From Pirellulaceae bacterium (GTDB taxonomy: Bacteria > Planctomycetota > Planctomycetia > Pirellulales > Pirellulaceae), in NCBI GenBank assembly GCA_022448315.1, contig JAKVCA010000003.1:54570-118569 (forward strand): DNA of 64,000 nucleotides, read 5' to 3'. Shown here piece after piece: positions 8,650-18,900 of this stretch; the first letter of the stretch is position 1; each line of letters opens with the position of its first letter. The position numbers and the translations under genes are program-made. The notes below the pieces were generated by a model. It worked only from the letters and a program-made list of their open reading frames with translations. It was not told the origin of the DNA and ran no database searches.

Positions 8650-9363
8650 TCAACCAAGCTTATTGGTCTCACGCACGACCAACAAACCTCCGTTTGGCCC
8701 TGGCACTGCACCACGCACCAAAAGCAAACCGTTTTCGCTATCCACCCGAACCACTTTCAGGTTTCGAGTGGTGATCTGAGCATTCCCATACTGCCCAGAC
8801 ATCCGCTTACCCTTGATCGTACGACTCGGATAGGCACTCATTCCCGTACCACCCGCATGCCGATGAACCTTCTTGACGCCGTGGGTTGCACGCTGCCCCG
8901 AGAAGTTATGCCGCTTCATCACGCCAGCGAAACCGCGACCCTTCGACGTCCCGACAATATCGACTGCCGCTACACCCTCAAGGACATCAACACAAACTTC
9001 CTGCCCGACTTCGTAACCCTCAGCTGACCCACGCAACTCGCGAACAAACCGCTTTGGCTCGCAATCCGCCTTCGGAGTCGATTCAACGCCCGCTGCCTGC
9101 CGGCCCTTGGACCGCTTACTGGCAATCGCTGCAACATGACCACGCTCGCTTCGAGACGCAGAACTTTGACGAGACCGCTTGCCCTGAGGCCGCTTTTTAT
9201 CCAGATACCCCAACTGAACCGCTTCGTAACCATCCCGATCCAAGGTTCGCACCTGCAGCACGTTACAGGGCCCCGCTTGCACAACCGTTACAGGGACCAC
9301 CGTTCCGTCTTCGGTGTAGACCTGCGTCATGCCGACCTTGCGGCCGAGTATACCCTTCGCCAT
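8650..9363 (-). CDS. rplC: Ribosomal protein uL3 (L3) with a basic insertion
   Basis: uL3 is an early-assembling large-subunit protein with a finger near the peptidyl-transferase centre. The 237-residue product starts M-A-K-G-I-L-G-R-K-V-G-M-T-Q and has GTSKGRGFAGVMKRHNFSGQRATHG and GTGMSAYPSRTIKGKRMSGQYGN. It is about 28 residues longer than the 209-residue E. coli protein. The difference is mostly a Lys/Arg/Ser-rich stretch around residues 72-105, after GYLDKKRPQGK. AGAGG lies ten bases before the ATG; an in-frame extension to 9405 lacks such support. Confidence 0.96.
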   Translation of the reverse strand: MAKGILGRKVGMTQVYTEDGTVVPVTVVQAGPCNVLQVRTLDRDGYEAVQLGYLDKKRPQGKRSRQSSASRSERGHVAAIASKRSKGRQAAGVESTPKADCEPKRFVRELRGSAEGYEVGQEVCVDVLEGVAAVDIVGTSKGRGFAGVMKRHNFSGQRATHGVKKVHRHAGGTGMSAYPSRTIKGKRMSGQYGNAQITTRNLKVVRVDSENGLLLVRGAVPGPNGGLLVVRETNKLG

Positions 9364-9487
9364 GGCGATATTACCTCTTGGATCAAGCTTTACGACTGGG
9401 AGCAACGAGCTGCACGCCCGAACTTACCCAGTTCGCTTCCATCTCATGTAGAGATCCAGCCGAAATTTAAACGAGTGAACAAATCCA

Positions 9488-9814
9488 CTACCTAGCAGAG
9501 GCCTTGATCTTGATCTCCACGCCTGCGGGGAGACTCAATTTATTCAACGCCTCAATCGTCTTGGCAGTTGCCTGAACAATGTCGATCAAACGCTTGTGCG
9601 TTCGAATCTCAAATTGCTGCCGAGCCTTCTTATCGATCGTCGGGCCGCTCAAAACCGTGTACCGCTCAATCCGCGTCGGCAATGGAATGGGGCCATGCAC
9701 CTCGGAATGGGTTCGCTTCGCAGTATCGACAATTTCTTGGGCACTCTGATCGAGGATGGAATGATCGTAGGCTTCCATCCGAATTCGAATGACTTCTTGA
9801 GAACCGGTCGACAC
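9488..9814 (-). CDS. rpsJ: Ribosomal protein uS10 (S10), first gene of the cluster
   Basis: uS10 is a small-subunit head protein that also acts in antitermination as NusE. The 108-residue product contains [29 protein letters not shown] and [32 protein letters not shown]. An in-frame TTG at 9829 would add five residues. The GGAG site lies nine bases before the GTG at 9812-9814, so the GTG is chosen. tuf and fusA are not upstream, so the str operon is separate in this genome. Confidence 0.95.
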   Translation of the reverse strand: MSTGSQEVIRIRMEAYDHSILDQSAQEIVDTAKRTHSEVHGPIPLPTRIERYTVLSGPTIDKKARQQFEIRTHKRLIDIVQATAKTIEALNKLSLPAGVEIKIKASAR

Positions 9815-9880
9815 GAGTTGCAACTCCAAAAGTGCTTAAACTGACTACACTCGACAATTTTCCACAAGGGGAAACCACAT

Positions 9881-9909
9881 AGGTTACGGATTTCGTCCCA
9901 AACCGTCAA
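9881..9909 (-). promoter_or_regulatory. Probable sigma-70-type promoter of the S10-spc cluster
   Basis: On the minus strand TTGACG (9904-9909) is followed after exactly 17 bases by TAACCT (9881-9886), about 65 bases upstream of the rpsJ start. The -35 box matches five of six consensus bases. The -10 box keeps the TA and final T. The rest of the stretch 9830-10175 between the divergent rpsJ and the next plus-strand gene shows no open frame or terminator. Confidence 0.55.
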
Positions 9910-10175
9910 CGCCGAGAACCCTTCTTTTTGCCGAGTTCTCAATAAACACCCGACAACACCTCCACACGATGATTTAGTGACGTCACAAGGGCCGCCAATC
10001 CCCGCCGGAGAGTCGAGTAGTTTGTTGCTCCCGGGCGATTCCGTCAAGGAAGCCCGAGCAAAAATTTGTGAATTCTTCTCTGGTTTGCATCAGAAACGAG
10101 CAAAACGATGAGGTTGTTATGGTTTAATCGGTCAGCGGCCGAATGATTCGCATGTTCACACGCAGGATCTGACTC

Positions 10176-10679
10176 ATGGCAACTCACAGACTTGTTCCTT
10201 CGATCTTCCCTTTTCGCCACGGACTCGCCGCCATGGGGGGCCTTCTTCTGGTCACCTTCTTGACTCAGAAGGCGCCCGGCCAAGTCATTCAACTTCCGAC
10301 CTATCGGACCTTCGGTATCGGTACTACGGTTCTCGTCCCCGACCGTGGAACCGTTGAACTTGGCCGTGTGACCCGGGGACAAATTGGGTCGATCTCCCGT
10401 GGAGTTCCAGTTTTGGGCAGGATCCCAGGGCTTGGGCCGGTTTTCAGGCAAAGATCGGTGGGTGCAAGCTTTGGCACCTCAAGCGTGTCCGTCACCGCCA
10501 GAATCCTCGATTTGGAAGCCATGGATCGGGCCGTTTTGCAGGAGGCCGCCGCCCTTCGTGAAAATCGCCTTCGCCTTGAACAGGAAGCAGCAATCCGACA
10601 GGGCCGAAGACCCCTCTCTCAATCGGACCGCAAAAAGGCAGCTTTCCTGAGTCGTAACGTGGGAAGAAGCGACCGCTGA
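10176..10679 (+). CDS. Small secreted protein with secretin-like C-terminal motifs
   Basis: The 167-residue product has no recognised full-length family. It has a hydrophobic stretch (about residues 18-31) and a probable signal cleavage near A-P-G-Q, so it is likely exported. Residues 52-92 read V-L-V-P-D-R-G-T-V-E-L-G, then G-V-P-V-L-G-R-I-P-G-L-G-P-V-F. This spacing and sequence resemble the signature of bacterial secretin (GspD/PilQ) domains, VPDGGTVxLGG and VPxLGxIPxLGxLF. The rest of a secretin is absent, and residues 110-167 are charged and probably helical. AGGA lies eight bases before the ATG. The role is unknown; a pilot or partner of a secretin is only a guess. Confidence 0.75.
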   Translation: MATHRLVPSIFPFRHGLAAMGGLLLVTFLTQKAPGQVIQLPTYRTFGIGTTVLVPDRGTVELGRVTRGQIGSISRGVPVLGRIPGLGPVFRQRSVGASFGTSSVSVTARILDLEAMDRAVLQEAAALRENRLRLEQEAAIRQGRRPLSQSDRKKAAFLSRNVGRSDR

Positions 10680-10950
10680 GGCGACACAGCGCGACCGCTA
10701 ACCCCAACGACTTTCCGATTTTGACGCCGCTGCCGCATGTAACGCCCCCGGAGTTCCGCTGGGGTAAAGATTGCCGTCATATCGACCGCGACTGAACGTG
10801 GTCCCCCAGTGTCACCGATGATATCTGTGCAACAGCGAGCACTGCTGCGCTTCGGTGGAGACCGTGGCAATCAGTCGTAGGCACGGACGCACCGACTGGA
10901 ACAAAGAATACCCGCGTAACTAAAGTCACTCTGGGGATGGGTGTGCGTCC

Positions 10951-13794
10951 ATGCTGGATAATCGAGACCTTAGGCAAGACCTGCTTGCGATCGGACTTTT
11001 TGGGCTCGTTCTTTTTTTGGGCATTTCACTGCTGACCTACGATCCTGCCGATCCCGTGGCGGAACCGGTAGCCCCCCTCAATTGGCTACACCAGCCTGAT
11101 CCCCTGGTTTATCCTCAACACACCGTCCCTTCCAATGCCTGCGGCTACTGGGGTGCGTGGGCGGCGGACCTGACCTTTTCAACTCTTGGATATTCGGCCT
11201 ACTTCGCTCTGTTTTCACTCGCCGCGGTCGACTGGACGCTCTTAAGGCGGCGCCAACTCCAATCTCCATGGCTTCGATCCACTGGCTTTTTTCTCACGCT
11301 CGCCGGCGTCACCACACTGCTTGGGCTGCTGCTCCCCCATTGGTCGCCCGGCCCCGTCTCGGGATCCGGGGGGTACCTCGGGACCCTTGGAAGTGGCCTC
11401 CTGGAACTCCAATTCGCCACCCTCGGCAGTTCGGTTCTCGCGTTTAGCATCACCCTCTGTGGCCTGCTGCTCTACACGGACTACGAATTGCTGAATGTCA
11501 CCCAACGCCTCATGGCCAATCTGCCGACAGGCTTTCGCACGCCCAAGTTGCGATTGCCCCGCCGTCGTGTGGACACGGCGTCATTTGCGCAGGACGATCT
11601 CGACGAAGACGAACTCGAGATTCGAATCAGTGGAAAGCGGAGGACGTCCGAAGAAGAACTCGAGCCTGACGACATTGCCGAGCAGGACGAAGAACTGGAG
11701 CTGGAAGAGGAAACAGACGCGGAACTTGAGAATGAACTGATTGAAGAAGACGAGATGGAAGAGGAATCTGAAGACCTCTTCGTCAAAACGCCAACCGATA
11801 AGCAAAAGGAGCGTCAGGAATCCGCGAAGCCCCCCCACTTCAAGGTTAAAAATAAACGACAGGAAAAAGACGCTCGAGCCGAGGTCATGACCCAGCTTGA
11901 TGAAGCCGCACGAGCGAATGACCTTGACGATTACCAACTTCCTGACATCGACCTGCTCCTGCAGGGCGACGACGTCTCCTACGACGCCCAGGAACAAGAG
12001 GTCCGGCGTAAAGCTCGGCAGATTGAAAAGACGTTTGCGGAGTTCGGCTTCCAGGTGAAAGTGGTCGAAATCGAAACAGGACCGGTCATCGCGCAATATG
12101 AAATTCAACTTGAAGCGGGCCTGAGGCTTAGCAAGATCACAGGATTGGCGGACGACCTTGCGATCGGCCTCCGTGTTCCGAGCGTGCGTATCGTTGCCCC
12201 CATTCCCGGGAAAAATACGGTTGGCATCGAGGTGCCCAACGAAACCCGACAGGTTGTCCGACTCCGGGAAGTCATGGAAGAAGCCGACGGCAAGACTTCA
12301 AAGATGAAGATCCCGATCTTCCTCGGCAAAGACGTTTCCGGCAATCCTCTCGTGGTTGACCTTGCCACCATGCCTCACCTGCTGATCGCCGGCCGAACCG
12401 GAACCGGTAAAAGCGTCTGCCTGAATGCCATCATCACTTCCATGCTTATGACGAGACGTCCGGACGAAGTTCGGATGCTGATGATCGACCCCAAGATGGT
12501 CGAACTGAGTGGTTACGGGCGACTGCCACACCTCATGCATCCTGTGGTTACTGACATGCGGAAAGCCGAAGCGATCCTGGCATGGGCAGTGGAAAAAATG
12601 GAAGAGAGGTACTCGCTGCTGGCCAAAGCGGGCGTTCGACATATCGTGAGCTACAACCAACTCGGTGAAGAAGAACTGATGGATCGTCTTCAACCGGAGA
12701 CCGACGAAGAACGAGAGGGCATCCCACTCAACCTACCATTCATCGTGATTGTGGCGGACGAAATTGCAGACATGATGATGACGGCTGGCAAAGAGGTTGA
12801 ACAACATATCATCCGCCTGGCGCAAAAAAGTCGTGCCGTCGGGATCCACCTGATTCTTGCAACTCAAAAACCGACCGTGGACGTCATCACCGGGTTGATC
12901 AAATCGAACCTGCCCGCGCGACTCGCCTTCCAGGTCGCCAGCCGAACCGATAGTCGAGTCGTCCTCGACGAAATGGGAGCCGACAAACTGCTTGGCAACG
13001 GAGACATGCTCTTCCTGTGGCCAGGCACAAGCACGCTGCTCCGAGGCCAGGGAACGTTCCTTGGGGACGATGAAATCGAAAAGGTGACGGCATCAGTCAG
13101 CAAACACGGGCAGAATTTTGTCAACGAACTGGTCAATCTCAAGGTTGAGGATCCCGAAGACGCCCCCACCAACGCAGAGAATTTGAGAAAGCGTGATGAT
13201 CTCTACGAAAGCGCGATCGATTGTGTCGTCCGCGAGGGTCGCGGCAGCGTCTCGCTACTGCAACGCACACTGGGTATCGGATATGGCCGCGCAGCTCGAC
13301 TGATTGACTTCATGGCGGAAGATGGGATTGTGGGCCCCTACAACGGCTCACAAGCTCGGGAAGTCGTGATTAGCATCGATCAATGGCAGCAGATTCAGGA
13401 AGGCGGTGAGATTCAGCCGCCCATGGAAAGCGAGCCCGAAAAACCGAAGCGGACCAACAAAATCAAGGTCCTGGATGAGCGGGTTGCCGAAGAGCCTACT
13501 GAAGTAACACCCGCTGCCGAGTGTGACCACCTCTCGCCCACGGAGGCGATACAACGTTTTCAATACGAGCTTGAAGACGAAGAAGAAGTCGAAGAGGAGG
13601 AACTCGACGAAGTTCACCTTGAGGAAGAGTACGACGAGGAGGAAGAGGGCTACGAAGAGGATGATTATGAAGAGGATGAAGACCTGATCGAAGTGGAGGA
13701 AGATGAAGAGGAAGAGGAGGAGGAAGAGGAAAACGACGAAGAAGAACAAGAAGAAGAGGCGGTCGATAACCGACTTCGTCCTTCAAGGAATTGA
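10951..13794 (+). CDS. ftsK: FtsK/SpoIIIE-type DNA translocase
   Basis: The product is a septum-located motor that pumps chromosomal DNA during division. The 947-residue protein has about four membrane segments in residues 1-180, then an acidic linker (about 215-285). The FtsK motor follows, with Walker A G-R-T-G-T-G-K-S at 481-488 and a Walker B ending V-A-D-E at 601-604. A winged-helix gamma domain (about 748-812, RGSVSLLQRTLGIGYGRAARL) should read the polar KOPS sequences. Unusually, the gamma domain is not the end: about 130 residues follow. Most residues between 873 and 940 are Glu or Asp. GGGGATGGG precedes the start. The neighbouring genes are unrelated, so it is probably a single transcription unit. 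Confidence 0.95.
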   Translation: MLDNRDLRQDLLAIGLFGLVLFLGISLLTYDPADPVAEPVAPLNWLHQPDPLVYPQHTVPSNACGYWGAWAADLTFSTLGYSAYFALFSLAAVDWTLLRRRQLQSPWLRSTGFFLTLAGVTTLLGLLLPHWSPGPVSGSGGYLGTLGSGLLELQFATLGSSVLAFSITLCGLLLYTDYELLNVTQRLMANLPTGFRTPKLRLPRRRVDTASFAQDDLDEDELEIRISGKRRTSEEELEPDDIAEQDEELELEEETDAELENELIEEDEMEEESEDLFVKTPTDKQKERQESAKPPHFKVKNKRQEKDARAEVMTQLDEAARANDLDDYQLPDIDLLLQGDDVSYDAQEQEVRRKARQIEKTFAEFGFQVKVVEIETGPVIAQYEIQLEAGLRLSKITGLADDLAIGLRVPSVRIVAPIPGKNTVGIEVPNETRQVVRLREVMEEADGKTSKMKIPIFLGKDVSGNPLVVDLATMPHLLIAGRTGTGKSVCLNAIITSMLMTRRPDEVRMLMIDPKMVELSGYGRLPHLMHPVVTDMRKAEAILAWAVEKMEERYSLLAKAGVRHIVSYNQLGEEELMDRLQPETDEEREGIPLNLPFIVIVADEIADMMMTAGKEVEQHIIRLAQKSRAVGIHLILATQKPTVDVITGLIKSNLPARLAFQVASRTDSRVVLDEMGADKLLGNGDMLFLWPGTSTLLRGQGTFLGDDEIEKVTASVSKHGQNFVNELVNLKVEDPEDAPTNAENLRKRDDLYESAIDCVVREGRGSVSLLQRTLGIGYGRAARLIDFMAEDGIVGPYNGSQAREVVISIDQWQQIQEGGEIQPPMESEPEKPKRTNKIKVLDERVAEEPTEVTPAAECDHLSPTEAIQRFQYELEDEEEVEEEELDEVHLEEEYDEEEEGYEEDDYEEDEDLIEVEEDEEEEEEEEENDEEEQEEEAVDNRLRPSRN

Positions 13795-14112
13795 ACTTTA
13801 CGTCCCTGTCCCAAGCTCAGGCATCATGTCACGGAGCGGCCACACCGACGGCAGCATCTCCCCCAAGGCTATCGATCGCCCCGTCCTTGCCTACTGCCTT
13901 CCTTGACACCTCGGAGGTCCGCATTTAGTTTGTGGGTCGGACCTGAATTGGCCGAACTTCCCGCCGACGATCGCCCCTGCCCTGATCCAGAATCGTTGAA
14001 AATGATCCGCCCCCTGCCTCCAACACCGTCCGTTATGATCGCTTTAATCGCGACTCCACTGACGCCGCGTGACGGTTAAGGGGATTGATGGAAACAAAGT
14101 TGTCATAGATGC

Positions 14113-14146
14113 CCTGAAACCCGATAACGGTTTCAGGTTTTTTTTT
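14113..14146 (+). terminator. Intrinsic terminator or attenuator upstream of citramalate synthase
   Basis: A perfect 9-bp stem (14113-14121 with 14129-14137, CCTGAAACC/GGTTTCAGG) with a 7-base loop is followed by nine T. It lies 318 bases after ftsK and 66 bases before the likely cimA start, so it could end ftsK transcripts or attenuate cimA. A six-codon frame, M-E-T-K-L-S (14088-14108), preceded by AAGGGG ends just before the stem and could be a leader peptide. A TATGAT at about 14034 may be a -10 box. The rest of the 418-base spacer 13795-14212 shows no gene. Confidence 0.75.
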
Positions 14147-14212
14147 GTCCCATCCCCAATGCACGAACACCCCGAAGATCGATTCTATCTCCTGAAATCG
14201 AGCACCCAAAAG

Positions 14213-15829
14213 ATGAAGCAGATCCAGATCTACGACACCACCCTACGCGATGGCTCCCAAGGTGAGGGCGTAAGCTTTTCGTTGGTGGATAAAATCCAGA
14301 TCACGCGACGCCTCGATGAGATGGGCGTGGAATATATCGAAGGAGGATACCCGCTCTCGAATGAGAAAGACGCCGAATATTTTCGACGGGTACGCGAACT
14401 CAATTTGACCCACTCCAAAGTGACGGCTTTCGGCATGACACGACGCCGTGGAGTTAAGGCGAAGGATGACCCAGGAATGCAGGCGCTCATCGCAGCACAG
14501 ACGGAGGTCATCACCATGGTTGGCAAAACGTGGGACTTTCACGCAACCGATGTTCTTGGGGTTAGCCTCGACGAAAACATCGAGATGATTACCGATAGCG
14601 TCGCGTTTCTCAAAGGTGAGGGTCGCGAAGTCATCTATGACGCGGAACACTTTTTTGATGGCTGGAAAGCCAACTCGGATTACGCCGCTCGAACCATTGT
14701 TGCCGCGGCCCAAGCGGGAGCGTCATTAATCGTTTGCTGCGACACCAACGGCGGGACGCTTCCAGAAGAAATCGTATCAATACTGAAGTCAGCGCAAGCC
14801 ACCCTCAAAGAGACAGGGGTCAGCGTTGGCATTCACTGCCATAACGACTGCGAGCTCGCCGTCGCCAATTCGCTGGCGGCCGTTGACGCAGGAGCGATTC
14901 AGGTTCAGGGGACCATCAACGGTATAGGAGAACGATGTGGCAACGCAGATCTCATCTCGGTGATGGCAAATCTGGGCTTGAAAAAATCCGGATACGAGCT
15001 TTTGGGTGGCAACTCGCTGGAACATCTCACTGAGCTTTCCCGTTTCGTCTATGAAACTGCGAACCTCAACCTTCGCCCCGGCCAGGCGTTTGTTGGCCAG
15101 AGCGCTTTTGCCCACAAAGGTGGCATGCACGTCCATGCCGTCAACAAGGCAGCCTCCAGCTACGAACACATTTCACCCGATCAGGTCGGCAATGAGCGGC
15201 GAATCTTGGTGAGTGAACTGTCAGGTCGGTCCAACATTGTTGCAACCACCACGAAATTCAACTTGCAGCACGACCGAAGTTTGCAGGAGAAGATCCTCGC
15301 CGAGGTGGTACGACTGGAAAACCGCGGCTACCAGTTCGAAGCTGCGGAAGCAAGCTTTGACCTGCTGGTCAAACGTTGTGCAGGCACTTTCACGCCTCAC
15401 TTTGATCGCCTGAAGTACCACGTTGCCATCGGCTCCTCCGAGGAGGCCTCGGTCCTGACGGAAGGCACCGTGAAAGTCAGCATCAATGATGTGATCCGAC
15501 ATGAAGTGGCTGAGGGCGATGGCCCCGTAAATGCCTTGGATGCCGCGCTTCGGAAAGCCCTACTGGACATTTATCCCACGTTGGAAGACATGCGACTTGT
15601 CGATTACAAGGTCCGTGTTGTGAACTCCGAAGCTGGCACCGCGGCAAGGATCCGTGTCTCTGTCGAAAGTGCCGATCGGGATGATTTCTGGGGAACGATC
15701 GGCGTCAGTGAGAACATCATTGAAGCAAGCTGGCTGGCACTGGTCGACGCCATCGAATACAAGCTTTATAAAGACCAAGATTTTGAGCGTCCCCAGGAGC
15801 CTCAACTTCGCGGAAGCTCTGGTTCCTAA
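14213..15829 (+). CDS. cimA: (R)-Citramalate synthase, CimA type
   Basis: The enzyme condenses pyruvate and acetyl-CoA to citramalate, the first step of the threonine-independent isoleucine pathway. The 538-residue product starts M-K-Q-I-Q-I-Y-D-T-T-L-R-D-G-S-Q, the HMGL-like TIM-barrel signature with the metal-binding Asp and Arg. It also has the metal-binding H-C-H-N-D motif and GQSAFAHKGGMHVHAV. The C-terminal 120 residues match the LeuA dimer (allosteric) domain. The GEGVSFS and EGGYPLSNEKD segments point to the CimA subfamily rather than isopropylmalate synthase. An in-frame extension upstream to 14069 reads through the hairpin and is not used; the chosen ATG lacks a clear ribosome binding site. 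Confidence 0.9.
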   Translation: MKQIQIYDTTLRDGSQGEGVSFSLVDKIQITRRLDEMGVEYIEGGYPLSNEKDAEYFRRVRELNLTHSKVTAFGMTRRRGVKAKDDPGMQALIAAQTEVITMVGKTWDFHATDVLGVSLDENIEMITDSVAFLKGEGREVIYDAEHFFDGWKANSDYAARTIVAAAQAGASLIVCCDTNGGTLPEEIVSILKSAQATLKETGVSVGIHCHNDCELAVANSLAAVDAGAIQVQGTINGIGERCGNADLISVMANLGLKKSGYELLGGNSLEHLTELSRFVYETANLNLRPGQAFVGQSAFAHKGGMHVHAVNKAASSYEHISPDQVGNERRILVSELSGRSNIVATTTKFNLQHDRSLQEKILAEVVRLENRGYQFEAAEASFDLLVKRCAGTFTPHFDRLKYHVAIGSSEEASVLTEGTVKVSINDVIRHEVAEGDGPVNALDAALRKALLDIYPTLEDMRLVDYKVRVVNSEAGTAARIRVSVESADRDDFWGTIGVSENIIEASWLALVDAIEYKLYKDQDFERPQEPQLRGSSGS

Positions 15830-15941
15830 CGGCGCGGCGTCATGGGGCTTTACACCGCGACAGCATTCGCGAACTCGACGCATCGCCTCCCAAGGGTAAA
15901 ACGGACACCCTCCTTACTTTTCGAATGGGTTATCTCCTAAC

Positions 15942-18900
15942 ATGACGCTGACGTCAGAAAACTACCCGAATCGTTTTGATTTCGCTGAAGCTCAACCACG
16001 GATCTACAGTTGGTGGGAAGAAAAAGGCTGTTTTCATGCGGAGCCCGACCCGACACGCAAACCTTTTACCATTGTCATTCCACCTCCGAATGTGACCGGA
16101 GCTCTTCACCTTGGTCACGCTTTGAACAACACGCTGCAGGACGTGCTGATTCGCCTAAAACGCATGCAGGGCTACAACGCCCTCTGGATGCCCGGCACTG
16201 ATCACGCGGGTATCGCCACCCAAGCCGTTGTGGAACGCAGGCTGAAGGAGGAGGAAGGCAAAACGCGTCATGACTTGGGACGCGAACAGCTGGTCGATCG
16301 AATTTGGACTTGGAAAAACCAGTATGAAGCCAGGATCCTCGGACAGCTCAAAAGGATGGGCTGCAGCTGCGACTGGGAGCGAACTCGATTCACGCTCGAC
16401 GAGCGCTGCGCGACCGCAGTCCGGCAGACGTTCTTTGATCTGTTCGCAAAGCAATGGATCTATCGAGGGAAGCGACTGGTCAACTGGGATACCTTCCTCC
16501 AAACGGCGGTGAGTGACGATGAAGTTTTCCAGGAAACCGTCCAAGGCCATTTCTGGCATCTGAAGTACCCTGTGATCGATCCCCTGCCCGGCGAACCTGA
16601 GTTTGTCTCGATTGCCACCACGCGTCCCGAAACCATGTTGGGCGATACGGCGGTGGCCGTCCATCCCGATCCAGCGAAAGCGTTGGCTCAGGCCGAACAG
16701 GAGCTCCTCGACAAACTTGACAAGTCTTCAGACAAAGACCGTCCTGCTGTTCAAGAGCAACTCGACGCGCTTCAGGCGAGACGCGAAGAGATGCTGCCGT
16801 CCCTCGAACAACTCCGCGATATGGCACAGTCCGGCCGTCGACTCCGACTCCCGCTTCTCGATCGAGAAATCCCGCTGGTCGCTGACCACTGGGCCAAACC
16901 CGAACTGGGCTCTGGCTGCGTAAAAATCACCCCGGCGCATGACCCGAACGACTATGAAGTCGGGATCCGCCAGAGCCTGCCGATGATCAACATCCTCAAC
17001 ACGGATGGCACGATGAATTCATCGGCGGGCCCCTATGAAAACCTCACCATCAAGCAAACAAGGGGGCGAGTGGTCGAAGACCTTGAGAAGCTCGGGTTGC
17101 TCGAAAAGGTCGAGGAACGAGAAATCGAACTTCCTCACTCGGATCGATCCAAGACTCCCATCGAACCCTTTCTCGCGGATCAATGGTTCGTCAAGATGGC
17201 CGATCTCGCACAATCCGCCATGGATGCCGTCACGGATCAACGCGTCCAGATTTTCCCAGACCGTTATGCCAAGGGGTATCTCGACTGGCTCGGCGAAAAA
17301 AGAGACTGGCCCGTCAGTCGGCAACTGTGGTGGGGGCACCAGATTCCGGTCTGGTCCCTGACCGTTGAAACGGCCGAAGATGCTGACCGTCTGACCCGGC
17401 AGTTGCAGGACCTTGGAGAGGCAGAGGATCTGTCCGTTCAAAGCGAGGACCGAGGCGACGACCCCGCCGGTGCCGTCACGTTACACGCTTGCCTCAGACC
17501 CGAGGGCGGCGGCCTCGAAAAAACATTGGAAGATCTTGGGTTCGTTCGAGAACAGGACGTACTGGATACATGGTTCAGCTCGGCACTTTGGCCCCACTCA
17601 ACGCTGGGTTGGCCAGAAAAAACGGCGGAGCTCGAGCATTTTTACCCCACGAGCACACTCATCACGAGTCGGGATATCATCACGCTTTGGGTCGCAAGAA
17701 TGGTCCTCACGGGCCTGAACAACATGGGCGCCGTTCCTTTCAGTGAAGTATTCATTCACCCCAAAATACTGGACGGTTATGGCGAGACCATGTCCAAGTC
17801 CAAGGGAAATGGCATCGACCCTCTCGATGTGATTGACAAGTTCGGTGCAGACGCGTTGAGATACGGCATGGCATTCTTGACCACAGAGACGCAAGACGTC
17901 CGCATGCCGGTCCAATTCGAATGTCCCCACTGTGAAGCCACGTTTGATCAGACCAAAAAGAACCGCGCGCTCACTCGTGTCCAGTGCCCCAAGTGCGACC
18001 AACCGTTTGCGACGCAATGGGCGAAAACGGACGAAGATCTGGCTTTGCCTCGTGGGCTTGTTCTCAGCGAGCGATTCGAGGTCGCACGAAACTTCTGCAA
18101 CAAGCTCTGGAACGCGTCACGATTTTCAATCCTTAACCTCGATGGTTACTCGCCTGGTAAAGTCTCGGAAGAGGACCTTCGACTCGAGGACCGCTGGATT
18201 CTCAGTCGACTCTCCAATCTGACCGAGCAGGTGACGACCTTGTTGGAGAAGTATGGCTACGCCGACGCAACCCGCTTGCTCTACGATTTTTCGTGGGATG
18301 AATTCTGCAGCTTCTATGTCGAAATCTTGAAAGACCGTTTCGCCAACCCTGAATCGCGTCCCACGGCCCAACGCATTCTGGCTCATGTCCTTGATCAACT
18401 CTTAAGATTGTGGCACCCGGTGATTCCGTTCATCACCGAAGAGATCTGGCAAAAACTCAACGAAGTGGCCCCCTCAAGAGGTCTCGATCCGTCCGAGTCC
18501 GAACCGGTGCTCATGAAAGCAGCTTGGCCCACGTTTGAGCCCAAGCATCAAGATGAGGCGATCGAAGCCCAATTCGCCCGATTTCAGGCGAGTCTTGGTG
18601 CGCTTCGAGAAATCCGCAGCCGACAGAATATCCCACCCAAAGCGGAGATCGAATTCTACGTTGGATGCACGCCGGAGACCGCCGCCCTGCTTGAACCGAT
18701 GGAATCCTATTATGCCTCGATGGCCAAGGCCAAATCTTGCGGGTGGGGTACAGACGTCTCCCCACCCAAACCGAACGCCACCATCAGTCTCCCGGGAATC
18801 GAACTTTTCGTCGACCTGAAAGAATTCATCGATGTGGAAGCCGAAAAGGCGCGACTTGGAAAAGAGAAAGAAAAAACGGCGGGCATGATCGCTGGCAAGG

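Noticed and set aside
13348..13749. Long hydrophobic minus-strand frame opposite the FtsK tail
   Set aside because: It is the mirror of Glu/Asp codons (GAA/GAG read as Leu/Phe) and has no own signal.
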